The notes: generated from the sequence alone by a model not told the origin. Positions 8,155-16,808 are shown, counted from the first letter of the stretch. The stretch: DNA of 25,071 nt from an uncultured Clostridia bacterium (GCA_937992055.1 CALKLQ010000039.1:1-25071), one strand, 5' to 3'. Program-made: numbers and translations.

Positions 8155-8478
8155 TTACATCCCAGGCATGTTTGGAAGTTTTTCATTTTCCATTTTAACA
8201 ATTTGCGCAAGGGCATCATTAACACTTGCCATAACCAAATCTTCCAGCATTTCTTTATCATCAACGTCTATAACCTCTGGCTTGATTGAAACAGAAAGGA
8301 CCTTCCTTTCACCATTCATTTTAATTTCTACCATTCCACCACCAGCACTTCCATTAAATTCAGTGTTAGCAATTTCCTCTTTTGCATCTTGCATTTCTTG
8401 TTGCATTTTTTGGGCCTGTTTCATAAGCTGTTGCAAATTGCCACCGCCAAAGCCACCTCTAAATCCACCATTATACAT
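8155..8478 (-). CDS. ybaB: YbaB/EbfC nucleoid-associated DNA-binding protein
   Basis: A small homodimeric DNA-binding protein of 107 aa. The glycine-rich N-terminus is followed by the family helix (LQQLMKQAQKMQQEMQDAKE) and then GGGMVEIKMNGERKVLSVSI. It lies between dnaX and recR, the usual setting of this family. The ATG follows AAAGGAG and comes two bases after the stop of the dnaX tau frame, which supports that frame being translated. Confidence 0.94.
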   Translation of the reverse strand: MYNGGFRGGFGGGNLQQLMKQAQKMQQEMQDAKEEIANTEFNGSAGGGMVEIKMNGERKVLSVSIKPEVIDVDDKEMLEDLVMASVNDALAQIVKMENEKLPNMPGM

Positions 8479-8480
8479 AA

Positions 8481-8828
8481 TTATTCTCCTTTTATAATTA
8501 AACTATCACCAACAAATTTTTTTAATATTTCAATATCTTTTACCGCCTCATCAAGGTACTTTTGCTTTTTTTCTATCAATAATTCTAGGTGCGAATCTTG
8601 AGCGTTAAGAGCTCTTTTGATAACATTAAAATTTTGGCTTTCTGTTAACAAATTAAAAATATATTCTTCCTCTATTTTTATCTTCAAAAACCCGTTTTCT
8701 ATTGAGACATCACTAAGTCCGCCACAAATAACATGAAGCGCAGGATACGAATTTTGGCGCAAATAATATATAATTTTTCCCCAAACATTTCGTGCATTAA
8801 GTTCAATGTTGGGAATTATTCGTTTTTT
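8481..8828 (-). CDS. dnaX: DnaX tau-specific C-terminal part (-1 frame)
   Basis: This frame is -1 relative to the gamma frame. It overlaps the gamma end and continues for about 113 residues to the stop at 8481. Its sequence (NVWGKIIYYLRQ, ALHVICGG, SIENGFLKIKI, then a charged helix) resembles the C-terminal DnaX domain of Firmicutes. It has no convincing start of its own: the only ATG (8858) lies inside gamma. Joining through the A-AAA-AAC heptamer would give a tau of about 478 aa (8481-9916). In clamp loaders the tau tail contacts the replicative polymerase and helicase. The alternative is a one-base sequencing or assembly error in the nine-A run. Confidence 0.8.
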   Translation of the reverse strand, partial: KKRIIPNIELNARNVWGKIIYYLRQNSYPALHVICGGLSDVSIENGFLKIKIEEEYIFNLLTESQNFNVIKRALNAQDSHLELLIEKKQKYLDEAVKDIEILKKFVGDSLIIKGE

Positions 8829-8840
8829 TTTACATCTCCC
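8777..8840 (-). promoter_or_regulatory. Programmed -1 frameshift signal in dnaX
   Basis: Reading the minus strand: GGGAG (8840-8836), seven bases, the heptamer A-AAA-AAC (8828-8822) in the correct zero-frame phase, GAA and the zero-frame stop UAA (8818-8816). An imperfect stem-loop follows (TTCCC-AACATT at 8815-8805 with AATGTT at 8789-8784 and GGGAA at 8781-8777; two-base bulge, loop about 15 nt). This is the layout of the E. coli dnaX signal: an upstream Shine-Dalgarno-like stimulator, a slippery heptamer, a short spacer and a stem-loop. Function is inferred from layout only. Confidence 0.75.
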
Positions 8841-9916
8841 GCAATAGATTCTAAACATGCGTTTTCCAAAAGGACTCTTGGAGAAATTGCAAATTTAAGT
8901 TGCATTTCCACTTCGGAAAAAATCCCCAAATTTTTTATTAAGTCTTCCTCCAACATTTGTTCCGCACAAACTTTTAATTTATCTAAAGATTCATTGGACA
9001 AGGTCAAAATATCTTGTGGACTTTTGCAAGTTTTGCAAATTAAAAGTTGTCTAAAAATCTCCCCAATCTCTCTAGCAAAAACAACAAGGTTCTTGCCACT
9101 GTTGTACACATCATTTATTTTTTCCAAACATCCACCAACGCTTTTTTGCGTTATAGCTTTTGCAAAATCTAAAAGAATATCAATATTACTTTTCCCAAGA
9201 ACTTTAAGAACATTACTTTCATCGAGGGTTTTACTATAAGAACAACAACAGTCAGCTATGGACAACATATCTCTAACGCTACCCTCTCCGCTTGAAGCTA
9301 AAATTCTAATTGCCTCTTGAGTATAAGATATATTTTCCTGTTCAAAGATTTTTTTAAGTAGATTTTCCAAGGTTTCAAGAGGAACAAGTCTAAAATCAAA
9401 CTCCAAACATCTAGACACAATTGTCGCAGGAAGTTTTTGCACCTCAGTTGTTCCTAAAATAAATACAACATGTGAAGGTGGTTCCTCTAAAGTTTTTAAT
9501 AAGGCGTTAAAAGCACTGTCAGTAAGCATGTGCACCTCATCAATAATATACACCTTGAATTTTGCTGATGCTGGAGCAAACTTGACGTTTTCTCTCAATT
9601 GACGAATCTCATCAACTCTATTATTAGATGCCGCGTCAATTTCAATTATGTCCACATTTGAAGGATTTGACAAATTCTTACACGCCTCACATTCATAACA
9701 AGGAGAGCCATTTTGTGGATTCAAACAATTAATTGCCTTTGCAAAAATTCTAGCAGTACTAGTTTTGCCTGTACCTCGACTTCCAGTAAAAAGATAGGCG
9801 TGAGAAATCTCACCAGACTTTACCTGATTTGCAAGTGTGCGAGTAATGTGTTCCTGACCTACCACCTCTTCAAAAGTTGAAGGTCGATACTTCCTATATA
9901 AAGCTTGTTTTGCCAT
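8816..9916 (-). CDS. dnaX: DNA polymerase III gamma subunit (short DnaX product)
   Basis: ATPase of the clamp loader, 366 aa in the zero frame. AAA+ features occur in order: Walker A (GSRGTGKTSTAR), zinc module (C-x8-C-x2-C-x2-C ending CYECEAC), Walker B (IIDEVHML), sensor 1 (ILGTTEVQKLPATIVSRC) and sensor 2 (GSVRDMLS). The conserved collar helix ends with LKFAISPRVLLENACLE just before the frameshift site. CGGAGAATT precedes the ATG. Stopping at 8816 yields the gamma form; the longer tau arises by the -1 shift. The ybaB and recR genes follow directly. Confidence 0.95.
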   Translation of the reverse strand: MAKQALYRKYRPSTFEEVVGQEHITRTLANQVKSGEISHAYLFTGSRGTGKTSTARIFAKAINCLNPQNGSPCYECEACKNLSNPSNVDIIEIDAASNNRVDEIRQLRENVKFAPASAKFKVYIIDEVHMLTDSAFNALLKTLEEPPSHVVFILGTTEVQKLPATIVSRCLEFDFRLVPLETLENLLKKIFEQENISYTQEAIRILASSGEGSVRDMLSIADCCCSYSKTLDESNVLKVLGKSNIDILLDFAKAITQKSVGGCLEKINDVYNSGKNLVVFAREIGEIFRQLLICKTCKSPQDILTLSNESLDKLKVCAEQMLEEDLIKNLGIFSEVEMQLKFAISPRVLLENACLESIAGDVKKNE

Positions 9917-10009
9917 AATTCTCCGAAAAATATTTTACTACATAAATAAAAAAAAGCAAAATGTTTTTAATTCAAAGCTTGCAAATAAAGAACAAGTTTA
10001 AAAATAATT

Positions 10010-10592
10010 TTAATTTAGCATTTTAGAAATGCTTATTCCATCACCAATTTCATATATTTCAGTAATTAAATTTTCATCATTTTGTAACGCTTCAATAAAT
10101 TTTCTGAGATTAACTACAATTGTCCTATGCTTGTGTGGAACAAACCCTTCCGCCCTGACTTTTCCATGAAATAAAATATTATCCGCTACTAAATAACCAT
10201 CTTTATTTAAAAGAGCTTTAAGATGAGGCAAGTATTTGATATACTGCCCTTTAGGCCCATCTAAAAATATAAAATCAAACTTTTTGTTTTAAGGAGCAAA
10301 TAACCTCTTTTGCATCGCCATTTATGAGTTTAACTCTATTTTCAAGCTTAAAAGTTTTAAAATTTTGCCTTGCAATGTTTTGGATATTCTCATCTATATC
10401 TATTGTTGTCAACTTGGCATTAGGTTGGTTTTGAAGAAATAATATTCCACTATATCCAACCGCGGTTCCTATTTCTAAAATATTATTAAATTTTTTATCT
10501 TTTAAAAAAGATAACAAAAACTCCGCTGTTTCATCCAGAAGTAGCGGAATATGTTTTTGCCTTGCATCTTCAACAATTTTTTGTAAATCCAT
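10010..10592 (-). pseudogene. SAM-dependent O-methyltransferase, frameshifted
   Basis: Two frames together make one class I methyltransferase of the caffeoyl-CoA/catechol type, the family that includes TrmR (YrrM), a tRNA wobble-uridine methyltransferase. The first frame carries the SAM motif (NILEIGTAVGYSG) and DIDENIQNIARQNF. It ends at a UGA at about 10275 after SLKQKV. The matching continuation (FDFIFLDGPKGQYIKYL, then the C-terminal half ending GISISKMLN) is in the +1 frame. Removing one A from the AAAAA run just before the break restores a single frame of about 193 aa. It starts three bases after the RNase J stop, so it is coupled to it. It may be a real pseudogene, a sequence error or recoding. 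Confidence 0.8.
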
Positions 10593-10595
10593 ATT

Positions 10596-12257
10596 TTAAT
10601 CAAACATCACAATGACCAAAATCATTGGACGCCTTTTTGTTGATTTATAAATAAAATTAGATAGATTTTTTCTTACATTATTTCGTATAAGATTTGTGTC
10701 CATACCTCTTAAATCTTGCTCCTTCAAAAGAGCAATTAAATGTGCTTTAACATCGGAATTAAATTTTTCCGCCTCATCGTTATAGACCACACCTCTTGTT
10801 ATCATGAATGGATCAGAGCTCATTTCACCTGATAAAGAGGAAAGGTTCAAAACTGCAACACAAATTCCGTCTTCAGAAAGTTGTTTTCTATCTCTTAAAA
10901 CGGTACTATCCATATCACCTATTCCCAGTCCGTCAATTAGCCTTTGTCCTGCTTGAATAAAACCAATGGTTTTGATGGAATTTGGTGACATTTCAACCTG
11001 CATTCCAAGGTCTGGAATCAAAATATTTCTAGCCTGCATTCCCATTGAAACAGCAAGTTCTTTATGTTGTTTTAAATGTCTATACTCTCCATGAACAGGC
11101 ATAAAAAATCTAGGTTTCACAAGGGCATGAATTGTCTTAATTTCTTCCTGACAAGCATGTCCTGACGCGTGCACATCTGCAAGTTCATCATAAATTACTT
11201 CTGCGCCCTTTTTAAAGAGGGAATTGATTACATTGTATACACTCTTTTCATTACCAGGAATTGGGGATGAAGATAAAATTATTGTATCACCTTCCCCTAT
11301 TTTAACCTTGTTAAATTCACCGGCCGCCATTCTAGTTAGCGCGCTCATTGCCTCACCCTGGCTTCCTGTTGTAATGATTAAAATTTCCTTATCAGCATAT
11401 TTATCAATTTTGTCTATATCAATCACATTGTTTCTGTCAAACTTCAGTTCTCCCAATTTCATGGCTACTTCAGAAACATTTATCATACTACGACCAGTAA
11501 AGGCAACCTTTCTCTTAAATTTTTCTGCAAGGTCCATTATTTGTTGAAGTCTATGGATATTAGAGGCGAAAGTTGCGATAAATAACCTGTCATCTGGATG
11601 CTTTTCAAAAATTTCCTCAAGAGCTTTTCCAACGCAAGATTCACTCATTGAATAGCCCTTTCTACAAACGTTTGTACTTTCGCAAAGAAGAAGATTCACT
11701 CCCTTTTTGCCAAGTTCACCAAACCTAGTAAGGTCGGTCATTTGATTGTCTATTGGGGAAAAATCAATTTTAAAGTCACCTGTATGAATTATGTTACCAC
11801 ATGGCGTGGAAATACAAAGAGCTAAAGCCCCGGCAATAGAGTGACTTACCTTAATAAATTCGATTGTAAAAACCCCTATCTTTAAAACGTTTTTTGGTTT
11901 TACGGCTATAGCTTTGTGTTTAATCTTAGGAAATTCCCTAAGTTTATTTTCCACAAGGGCTAAAGTCAGATTAGAACCATATATAGGGACATTAATTTCA
12001 GATAAGAAAAATGGCACTCCACCAATATGATCCTCATGACCATGAGTTAAAATTAAACCTTTAACCTTATCTTTATTATTTTGCAAATAGGTTATGTCTG
12101 GAACCACTAAATCAACTCCTGGCAAATCATCTCCTGGGAAAGTTAATCCAGCATCAACAACAATAATATCATTTTCATATTCAATTGCTGTCATGTTTTT
12201 GCCAATCTCTCCAACACCCCCTAAAAAGGTAATTTTAACTTTTGAATTGTTATTCAT
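10596..12257 (-). CDS. rnj: Ribonuclease J
   Basis: Metallo-beta-lactamase-fold endo/5'-exoribonuclease for mRNA decay and rRNA maturation, typical of Firmicutes. At 553 aa it has the family length. The core metal motif LTHGHEDHIGG lies near residue 70. Further motifs are HSIAGALAL, HTGDFKID, CESTNV, the beta-CASP part (IATFASNIHRLQQI, TGRSM, TTGSQGE, SSSPIPGNE) and PVHGEYRHL. AAGGAG lies eight bases before the ATG. B. subtilis has J1 and J2; which this is cannot be told. The methyltransferase gene follows directly. Confidence 0.95.
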   Translation of the reverse strand: MNNNSKVKITFLGGVGEIGKNMTAIEYENDIIVVDAGLTFPGDDLPGVDLVVPDITYLQNNKDKVKGLILTHGHEDHIGGVPFFLSEINVPIYGSNLTLALVENKLREFPKIKHKAIAVKPKNVLKIGVFTIEFIKVSHSIAGALALCISTPCGNIIHTGDFKIDFSPIDNQMTDLTRFGELGKKGVNLLLCESTNVCRKGYSMSESCVGKALEEIFEKHPDDRLFIATFASNIHRLQQIMDLAEKFKRKVAFTGRSMINVSEVAMKLGELKFDRNNVIDIDKIDKYADKEILIITTGSQGEAMSALTRMAAGEFNKVKIGEGDTIILSSSPIPGNEKSVYNVINSLFKKGAEVIYDELADVHASGHACQEEIKTIHALVKPRFFMPVHGEYRHLKQHKELAVSMGMQARNILIPDLGMQVEMSPNSIKTIGFIQAGQRLIDGLGIGDMDSTVLRDRKQLSEDGICVAVLNLSSLSGEMSSDPFMITRGVVYNDEAEKFNSDVKAHLIALLKEQDLRGMDTNLIRNNVRKNLSNFIYKSTKRRPMILVIVMFD

Positions 12258-12377
12258 TTTTATAACTCCTTAAATTTTCATTTTATTAAATATTTTTGTA
12301 TTTGTAATTTATTTTAACAGATTAAAAAATTGCAATTATATTATTGCTTGAAAAAATTTTTTTCTTAAGTTTAAAAT

Positions 12378-13313
12378 TTAAATTAAATCAATTGCTTTTT
12401 TCATTCTGTCAGTTTCTTCTAATTTTTTAGGTTTTAAAATAGTATCCAAATCAACATAGTAATTCATTCCTTGACTGCCAAAGAACATTACCATTCTAAA
12501 TATTAAAATTAGCATATATCCAAGTGGCATAAGAACAAATGTGGAAAGGACTCCAAATAACAAGCCTATTGAAAGCAATAACAAAAGCATCATAGTGATT
12601 GTTGACAAACATCTAAAAAATCTTCTTCCAACCGCCTTTATCCCTTTTGCAAAGGCATTTTTAGCTTTACAGTTATAAACCACCAAGGCAGGCATAAATC
12701 CACTTGTAAGGCAAATATCTAAACCCATTATTAATATGAAAGAAACAATCATAAGCATAGGTGCAAAAATAAGCCAAACATCATTAATCATAGACAGATA
12801 TAAAAAACCATACAAAGAACATAAAGTCAAAGCAACAAAAGGCAAAGACAACATTGTTTTAAACAATGAATATAACAAGCTTTTGCCTATTTTTCTAACA
12901 TACATGCCAGTATAACTTACTTTTGACAAGCTTGACATGCTGCAATATAAAACCTCTCCTACAGCTATATCTCCCATGGAGATTAAAAAAGGACAAAGAA
13001 AAAATAAAACAAAAAACAAGTAAACCACACCAAAGGCATTAGAATCAAACAATTCACTTATACAAGAAAATAAGCTTTGTAAGGTTTGCCAAACGTAAGC
13101 AAAATAATCTTTTAAAGAATTAAATGGAAAGTGCAAAAACAAATTTTTTGCATTTTCAAAAAAAATTTGAGTTGAACCAAGAGATAAAAAATTTTTTAAT
13201 AAGGGCAATAACAATAACAAACAAATGCCTAAAACAATTATTCTGTATAAAAGTTCTTTCCAAAAAAGCGAAAAATTTGAAAAAAGCAATCTAAAGCTAT
13301 TTCTAAACATCAT
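12378..13313 (-). CDS. Polytopic membrane protein, unknown function
   Basis: A 311-aa protein with about six hydrophobic segments: near residues 22-45, 95-115, 155-175, 180-205, 235-260 and 262-282. Charged stretches lie between, for example KAKNAFAKGIKAVGRRFFRC. No transporter or enzyme motif is recognised. GGAG lies 13 bases before the tandem ATG codons, which is rather long. It sits directly downstream of the particle operon's terminator and upstream of RNase J, on the same strand, and is probably a chromosomal gene bordering the phage block. Confidence 0.75.
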   Translation of the reverse strand: MMFRNSFRLLFSNFSLFWKELLYRIIVLGICLLLLLPLLKNFLSLGSTQIFFENAKNLFLHFPFNSLKDYFAYVWQTLQSLFSCISELFDSNAFGVVYLFFVLFFLCPFLISMGDIAVGEVLYCSMSSLSKVSYTGMYVRKIGKSLLYSLFKTMLSLPFVALTLCSLYGFLYLSMINDVWLIFAPMLMIVSFILIMGLDICLTSGFMPALVVYNCKAKNAFAKGIKAVGRRFFRCLSTITMMLLLLLSIGLLFGVLSTFVLMPLGYMLILIFRMVMFFGSQGMNYYVDLDTILKPKKLEETDRMKKAIDLI

Positions 13314-13761
13314 AATAAAATAAAAGCTCCTAAAAATATTAAATTAAATTAAAAATATTTAATCATTAAACTTTATATTTAATGTTTTCAACCAAAAATT
13401 ACATTAAAGTATATGACAATCAATAAAAAAAATCAAGAGAAATTTGAAACTTTATCAATATAATAACATTTAAGAATTAATATATTCAAATATATTTTGA
13501 TAATTATAAAAAAAAATCTATGTTTTTCAAAATATATTTAACATTTAATTAGTTTAAAATCTATACAAACTATCAAACCTAATTCAGAACTAAAAAAACT
13601 TTATAAAAATGCTATCAAATGCAAGTCTTAAAACGATGTCTTTTGCCTTACGCTATTAATTTAATTTACTTTTAAAAACAATTATTAAATTTTAGTTTAC
13701 TATAAAATACAAAAAAAACTGTCACTATTAATATGACAGTTTTTTGGTTATAATCAATTTA
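13314..13761. other. AT-rich intergenic stretch at the phage block border
   Basis: About 450 bp separate the membrane-protein gene from the last phage gene. Apart from the terminator at 13713-13745 I see no reading frame with a ribosome binding site, no tRNA and no direct repeat that would mark an attachment site. Confidence 0.6.
13711..13745 (-). terminator. Strong terminator of the particle operon
   Basis: A 12-bp stem (arms 13713-13724 and 13734-13745, core ACTGTCA/TGACAGT) with a nine-base loop ends on the minus strand in a run of eight Ts. It lies 17 bp beyond the stop of the last holin-like gene. The A/T flanks make it usable in both directions. Confidence 0.88.
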
Positions 13762-14046
13762 TCATTTCTTTAAATCTGTATTTTGAGTTTCTTGTAAAGA
13801 TTGTGACTCAACGTTATCATCTTCTTGTAGTTCCTCTTTTAATTCTTTGTCCTCTTGTTTATCCTCTTTTGTTGGAGCATTAACAACTCCCAAAACAACA
13901 AGTACACCACATATAGACATTATTATATTTGAAACAAGCTTATCTTCAATTGCAAATCCAAACATATTACCCAAGGAATTAAGTAAAAGAATAACCGCCG
14001 CCGACAATCCAGTCCAAAAACTATATGATTTTATTCTAGTTTTCAT
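13762..14046 (-). CDS. Phage holin (phiLC3-like family)
   Basis: A 94-aa protein whose N-terminus (MKTRIKSYSFWTGLSAAVILL) and two hydrophobic segments (about residues 12-32 and 37-57, with SICGVLVVLGVV) fit the Phage_holin_1 (phiLC3) family. A strongly acidic 35-aa tail rich in Glu, Asp and Gln follows. Holins form membrane lesions that release endolysin or collapse the membrane potential at the end of a lytic cycle. It is the last gene of the operon, overlaps the previous one by 11 bases and has AAAGGAG before its ATG. No endolysin gene follows; the terminator comes straight after. Confidence 0.78.
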   Translation of the reverse strand: MKTRIKSYSFWTGLSAAVILLLNSLGNMFGFAIEDKLVSNIIMSICGVLVVLGVVNAPTKEDKQEDKELKEELQEDDNVESQSLQETQNTDLKK

Positions 14047-14272
14047 TTTTCTTCTCCTTTCTTTTTGGAAAAACCACTACATTTTTAATTTCTTCAACAT
14101 TTTTGTCCACATCTTCAATAACATTTAAATGCTTAGATAAACATTCAATGGTTTCTTGATATTTCTTTTCTCTTTTAGAACTGTCTTTCAGTTGATAAAA
14201 TAACAAAAATACGAATAGAACAGCAAAAAGTCCATTGCTTATTGCCAAGGACATAATGTCTTCTATAAACAT
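14036..14272 (-). CDS. BhlA/UviB-like holin protein
   Basis: A 78-aa protein with one N-terminal hydrophobic segment (about residues 8-26, NGLFAVLFVFLLFYQL). A charged, probably helical tail (KDSSKREKKYQETIECLSKH) follows. This matches the BhlA/UviB family found next to holins and bacteriocin release genes. It starts one base after the preceding gene's stop and overlaps the next holin gene, so the pair is probably translated together. Its exact role in lysis is inferred from the family. Confidence 0.72.
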   Translation of the reverse strand: MFIEDIMSLAISNGLFAVLFVFLLFYQLKDSSKREKKYQETIECLSKHLNVIEDVDKNVEEIKNVVVFPKRKEKKNEN

Positions 14273-14273
14273 T

Positions 14274-15218
14274 TTAATTTTTCCTTGTTAACATTGTTGT
14301 ATAAAGTTTGTTATAATAAGTTTTGAAATTTGACTTGAAATCAGAATTATTTTCAAGCAAGCTCACCGCCTCATCTTTAGGTAAAGACATAAGATATTCA
14401 TATGCAATTTCATATTTCTCTTTTTCCTTTATCATGTCCACCTGATTGGTGCCATACTCACCATAGTATTTCAAGTTATCAAGTTTTTGCTTGTTCAAAT
14501 CATTTTGATAATCTTGTAGTTTTTCATTCCTTTCAAGCTCAAATTCTTTTTCAAGCTGTTCCATCTTGTTGTTATATTCGATAACTTCTTGTTCTTTCTG
14601 ATCCAGCTTATCATTTAACGCGGTAATTTTTTCTGAAAGCTTAACCGCATAAGCAATGTCAAAAGCATCAAGAGCATTTTGTCTTTGAACTTCAAGCATG
14701 CTTTTTTGAGAATTTAATTTATTAAAGGTATCATTATAATCTTTTTCTATTTTAGAAAATTCTGCAAGCATACCCTTATCATATTCTGCAAGTTTGTTTA
14801 CAATAATAGATGAGCGTGCAAGTCCTCGCTTTATAGCGTCATTTGAGGCATTTGTTTTAGCCTTTGTATACGCATCTTCAAGTTGTGATTTAGACTGTTT
14901 TGTTGAAGTTTCAAGTGTTTCAAGTTGCTGGTCAACCGCCGTTTTATTAGAATTATAGTCGTTTTCTATTTGATTTAAAGAAGAAGTCTTATATTCACTC
15001 AGTCCATCTTGAGCCTGTTTTTCAATTTCCTCATCATTTGGTCTTTCAAATTTTTTTCGCTCAAGTTCAAGACTTTGATTATAAGAGTCACTTTTGTCTT
15101 CCAAATTGATTTCATATTTTTTATCAATATCTTCAAAAGCTTTAAAAACATCATCTACCTTTTTGGTTTTGTTTTCAATTTCTTTTGATTGGTTATCGGA
15201 AAATGAGTATTGATACAT
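14274..15218 (-). CDS. Coiled-coil virion protein (possible ejection/internal protein)
   Basis: A 314-aa, highly charged protein that is mostly predicted helix, with long heptad-like stretches such as KLDQKEQEVIEYNNKMEQLE (about residues 200-250). A short segment NDAIKRGLARSSIIVNKLAE near residue 130 breaks the coil; I recall a similar RGLARSSI signature in internal proteins of Firmicutes phages. There is no signal peptide or membrane span. It follows the nozzle gene after 72 bp, with a perfect AAAGGAGG, and precedes the holins. Position and composition suggest an internal core or ejection protein, which is inference. It could also be an unusual fibre stalk. Confidence 0.6.
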   Translation of the reverse strand: MYQYSFSDNQSKEIENKTKKVDDVFKAFEDIDKKYEINLEDKSDSYNQSLELERKKFERPNDEEIEKQAQDGLSEYKTSSLNQIENDYNSNKTAVDQQLETLETSTKQSKSQLEDAYTKAKTNASNDAIKRGLARSSIIVNKLAEYDKGMLAEFSKIEKDYNDTFNKLNSQKSMLEVQRQNALDAFDIAYAVKLSEKITALNDKLDQKEQEVIEYNNKMEQLEKEFELERNEKLQDYQNDLNKQKLDNLKYYGEYGTNQVDMIKEKEKYEIAYEYLMSLPKDEAVSLLENNSDFKSNFKTYYNKLYTTMLTRKN

Positions 15219-15290
15219 CTGTTCCTCCTTTGGATTTTTGTTTATAATATTTTTTTCTACGCAAAATTTTGAACTGGTGCTGAAGGTAAC

Positions 15291-16808
15291 TCACGCAACC
15301 ACCCCAATTACTAGCTGTGGTGCTGAAATTTCAACCTCACCAGCATTTTCAGTTATAAAAGAAATTTGCACCATTTCTCCTCTGACATTGGTTTTGACAC
15401 GTTGGGTGGAATTGCCACCACGCACAAAATATTGTTTTTCTTCTTTGTCAGTTTTAATTTTCACTGTGCAATCACTTTTTGTTTTAATCAAAACTTCTTT
15501 AACAATTTTAATTTGATTTGGATATCCCAAATTGCTAAAGGGTGAAATCCATTCCTTTTTTAAAACCTCACCAAAAATTTTACCATCATGGGTCAATTGA
15601 CCAAATTTATGTCCATGTTTTCCATTAAAGCAGGCAATAAGTTTTGAAAACCTGTCTTCTTCAACCGCAATCATGTTTAATATGTCAACACCACGAAGCA
15701 AGTTAATTTCGCCAGTGTTAAGGTCCAATTCTATCAGGGCATTATTAATATATCCCCCTTCATAAGCCTCACAGCCTATCTGTTGGTCATCCCCGAAATC
15801 AAGTTTGCAAGCAAGATAATATTTGTTGTTATAAAACAAACTGCAACATTTTTCGTTGTTAATCTTTTCAAACATACTTTCAATGTTAAGGTTGATTCTA
15901 CTAGTTGAATATCCATCAAAAGAATGAAGACCATCTCTTGCTAGGAAAATTATTCTATCCCCACAACTTGTAACAGAATTTCCATAGATTTTGGAAGAGG
16001 AAATAAACAACTGACTCACTGAAAACTCGCTTTGGTCACCATAAGCAGACACTTTTGAAACACCATAATCCCTAAAAACATAAACATAATCATTAAATGA
16101 AACAATTTTGTTTATTCTTCCTCGTTCATCATGCATTTCAATAAAACCACCTGCATCAAGACTAACATCCCAATCGGTTGGGTCCAAGTTAGCACTGAAC
16201 ATAAGTGTTTTTCTGTCACCTTCCAAGATTGCAAAAAGCCTCTCATAATGCAAGCAAATACTAACCAATTGAGGTGCATTTTCAATAATTTCTGTTGTAT
16301 CATAACTGTGAAATACAATAATTTTTTGTTCTGAAGGGATAATAATAATCAAACAATCATCTCCGTTAAGATGGTAATTGATTCCCAGCAAATTTCCCTC
16401 AAATGTTTTTTCATCATAAAACATATCAAAATAACATGTTCCTTGGGCCACCGTTTGAAAAAAGTAAATATGTTTAGTATTTGTAGAAAAAACAATCTTG
16501 TGTCTTGTTTCTTTTGCTTGAGTATCATAATACTTAAAATGCCATAATGCGGTAATATTTTCGCCTTCTTCAGGAGATAAAATCAATCTCTCCTCTCCAT
16601 CTATAAAATGTGTGGGAAAGGTGGCATCTTCAAAACCAAGTCCGTTTTTAAGAGCTCCATTTTTTACCGTGTAGTTATAAACAATCTTTCCGTATTTTAA
16701 CGGAAGCAAATTGTCATCGATTTCACAATTCATGCCGTTTGCAAAAGCGGTATAGGCAAGTTTGTAGGTTTTCATGTTTTTTAGCAATAATTTTTTAGGA
16801 TAAAACAT
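15291..16808 (-). CDS. Tail nozzle / DNA-stabilisation beta-propeller protein (P22 gp10-T7 gp12 type)
   Basis: A 505-aa protein rich in beta strands. The central region (about residues 180-320) has repeated blades such as LFAILEGDRKTLMFSANLDP, NDYVYVFRDYGVSKV and CGDRIIFLARDGLHSFDGYS, the pattern of podovirus nozzle proteins that close the portal channel. The N-terminal FANGMNCEIDDNLLPLKYG also fits. The ATG at 16808 is chosen because AAGGAGG lies eight bases upstream; the in-frame GTG at 16817 overlaps that site. Its start overlaps the adaptor stop (TGATG). There is no recognisable C-terminal receptor-binding domain. Confidence 0.68.
   Translation of the reverse strand: MFYPKKLLLKNMKTYKLAYTAFANGMNCEIDDNLLPLKYGKIVYNYTVKNGALKNGLGFEDATFPTHFIDGEERLILSPEEGENITALWHFKYYDTQAKETRHKIVFSTNTKHIYFFQTVAQGTCYFDMFYDEKTFEGNLLGINYHLNGDDCLIIIIPSEQKIIVFHSYDTTEIIENAPQLVSICLHYERLFAILEGDRKTLMFSANLDPTDWDVSLDAGGFIEMHDERGRINKIVSFNDYVYVFRDYGVSKVSAYGDQSEFSVSQLFISSSKIYGNSVTSCGDRIIFLARDGLHSFDGYSTSRINLNIESMFEKINNEKCCSLFYNNKYYLACKLDFGDDQQIGCEAYEGGYINNALIELDLNTGEINLLRGVDILNMIAVEEDRFSKLIACFNGKHGHKFGQLTHDGKIFGEVLKKEWISPFSNLGYPNQIKIVKEVLIKTKSDCTVKIKTDKEEKQYFVRGGNSTQRVKTNVRGEMVQISFITENAGEVEISAPQLVIGVVA

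Noticed and set aside
8481..8858. The 125-codon frame after dnaX as an independent gene
   Set aside because: Its ATG is inside dnaX without a ribosome binding site, and its content matches a DnaX C-terminus; it is better explained as the tau extension.
10262..10300. RF2-like programmed +1 frameshift as the main explanation for the methyltransferase
   Set aside because: A Val tRNA would re-pair poorly on UUU and no upstream stimulator is visible; a one-base indel is simpler.
13314..13700. Attachment site or tRNA at the border of the phage block
   Set aside because: No tRNA-like fold and no direct repeat shared with the 22.2 kb border could be recognised by eye.
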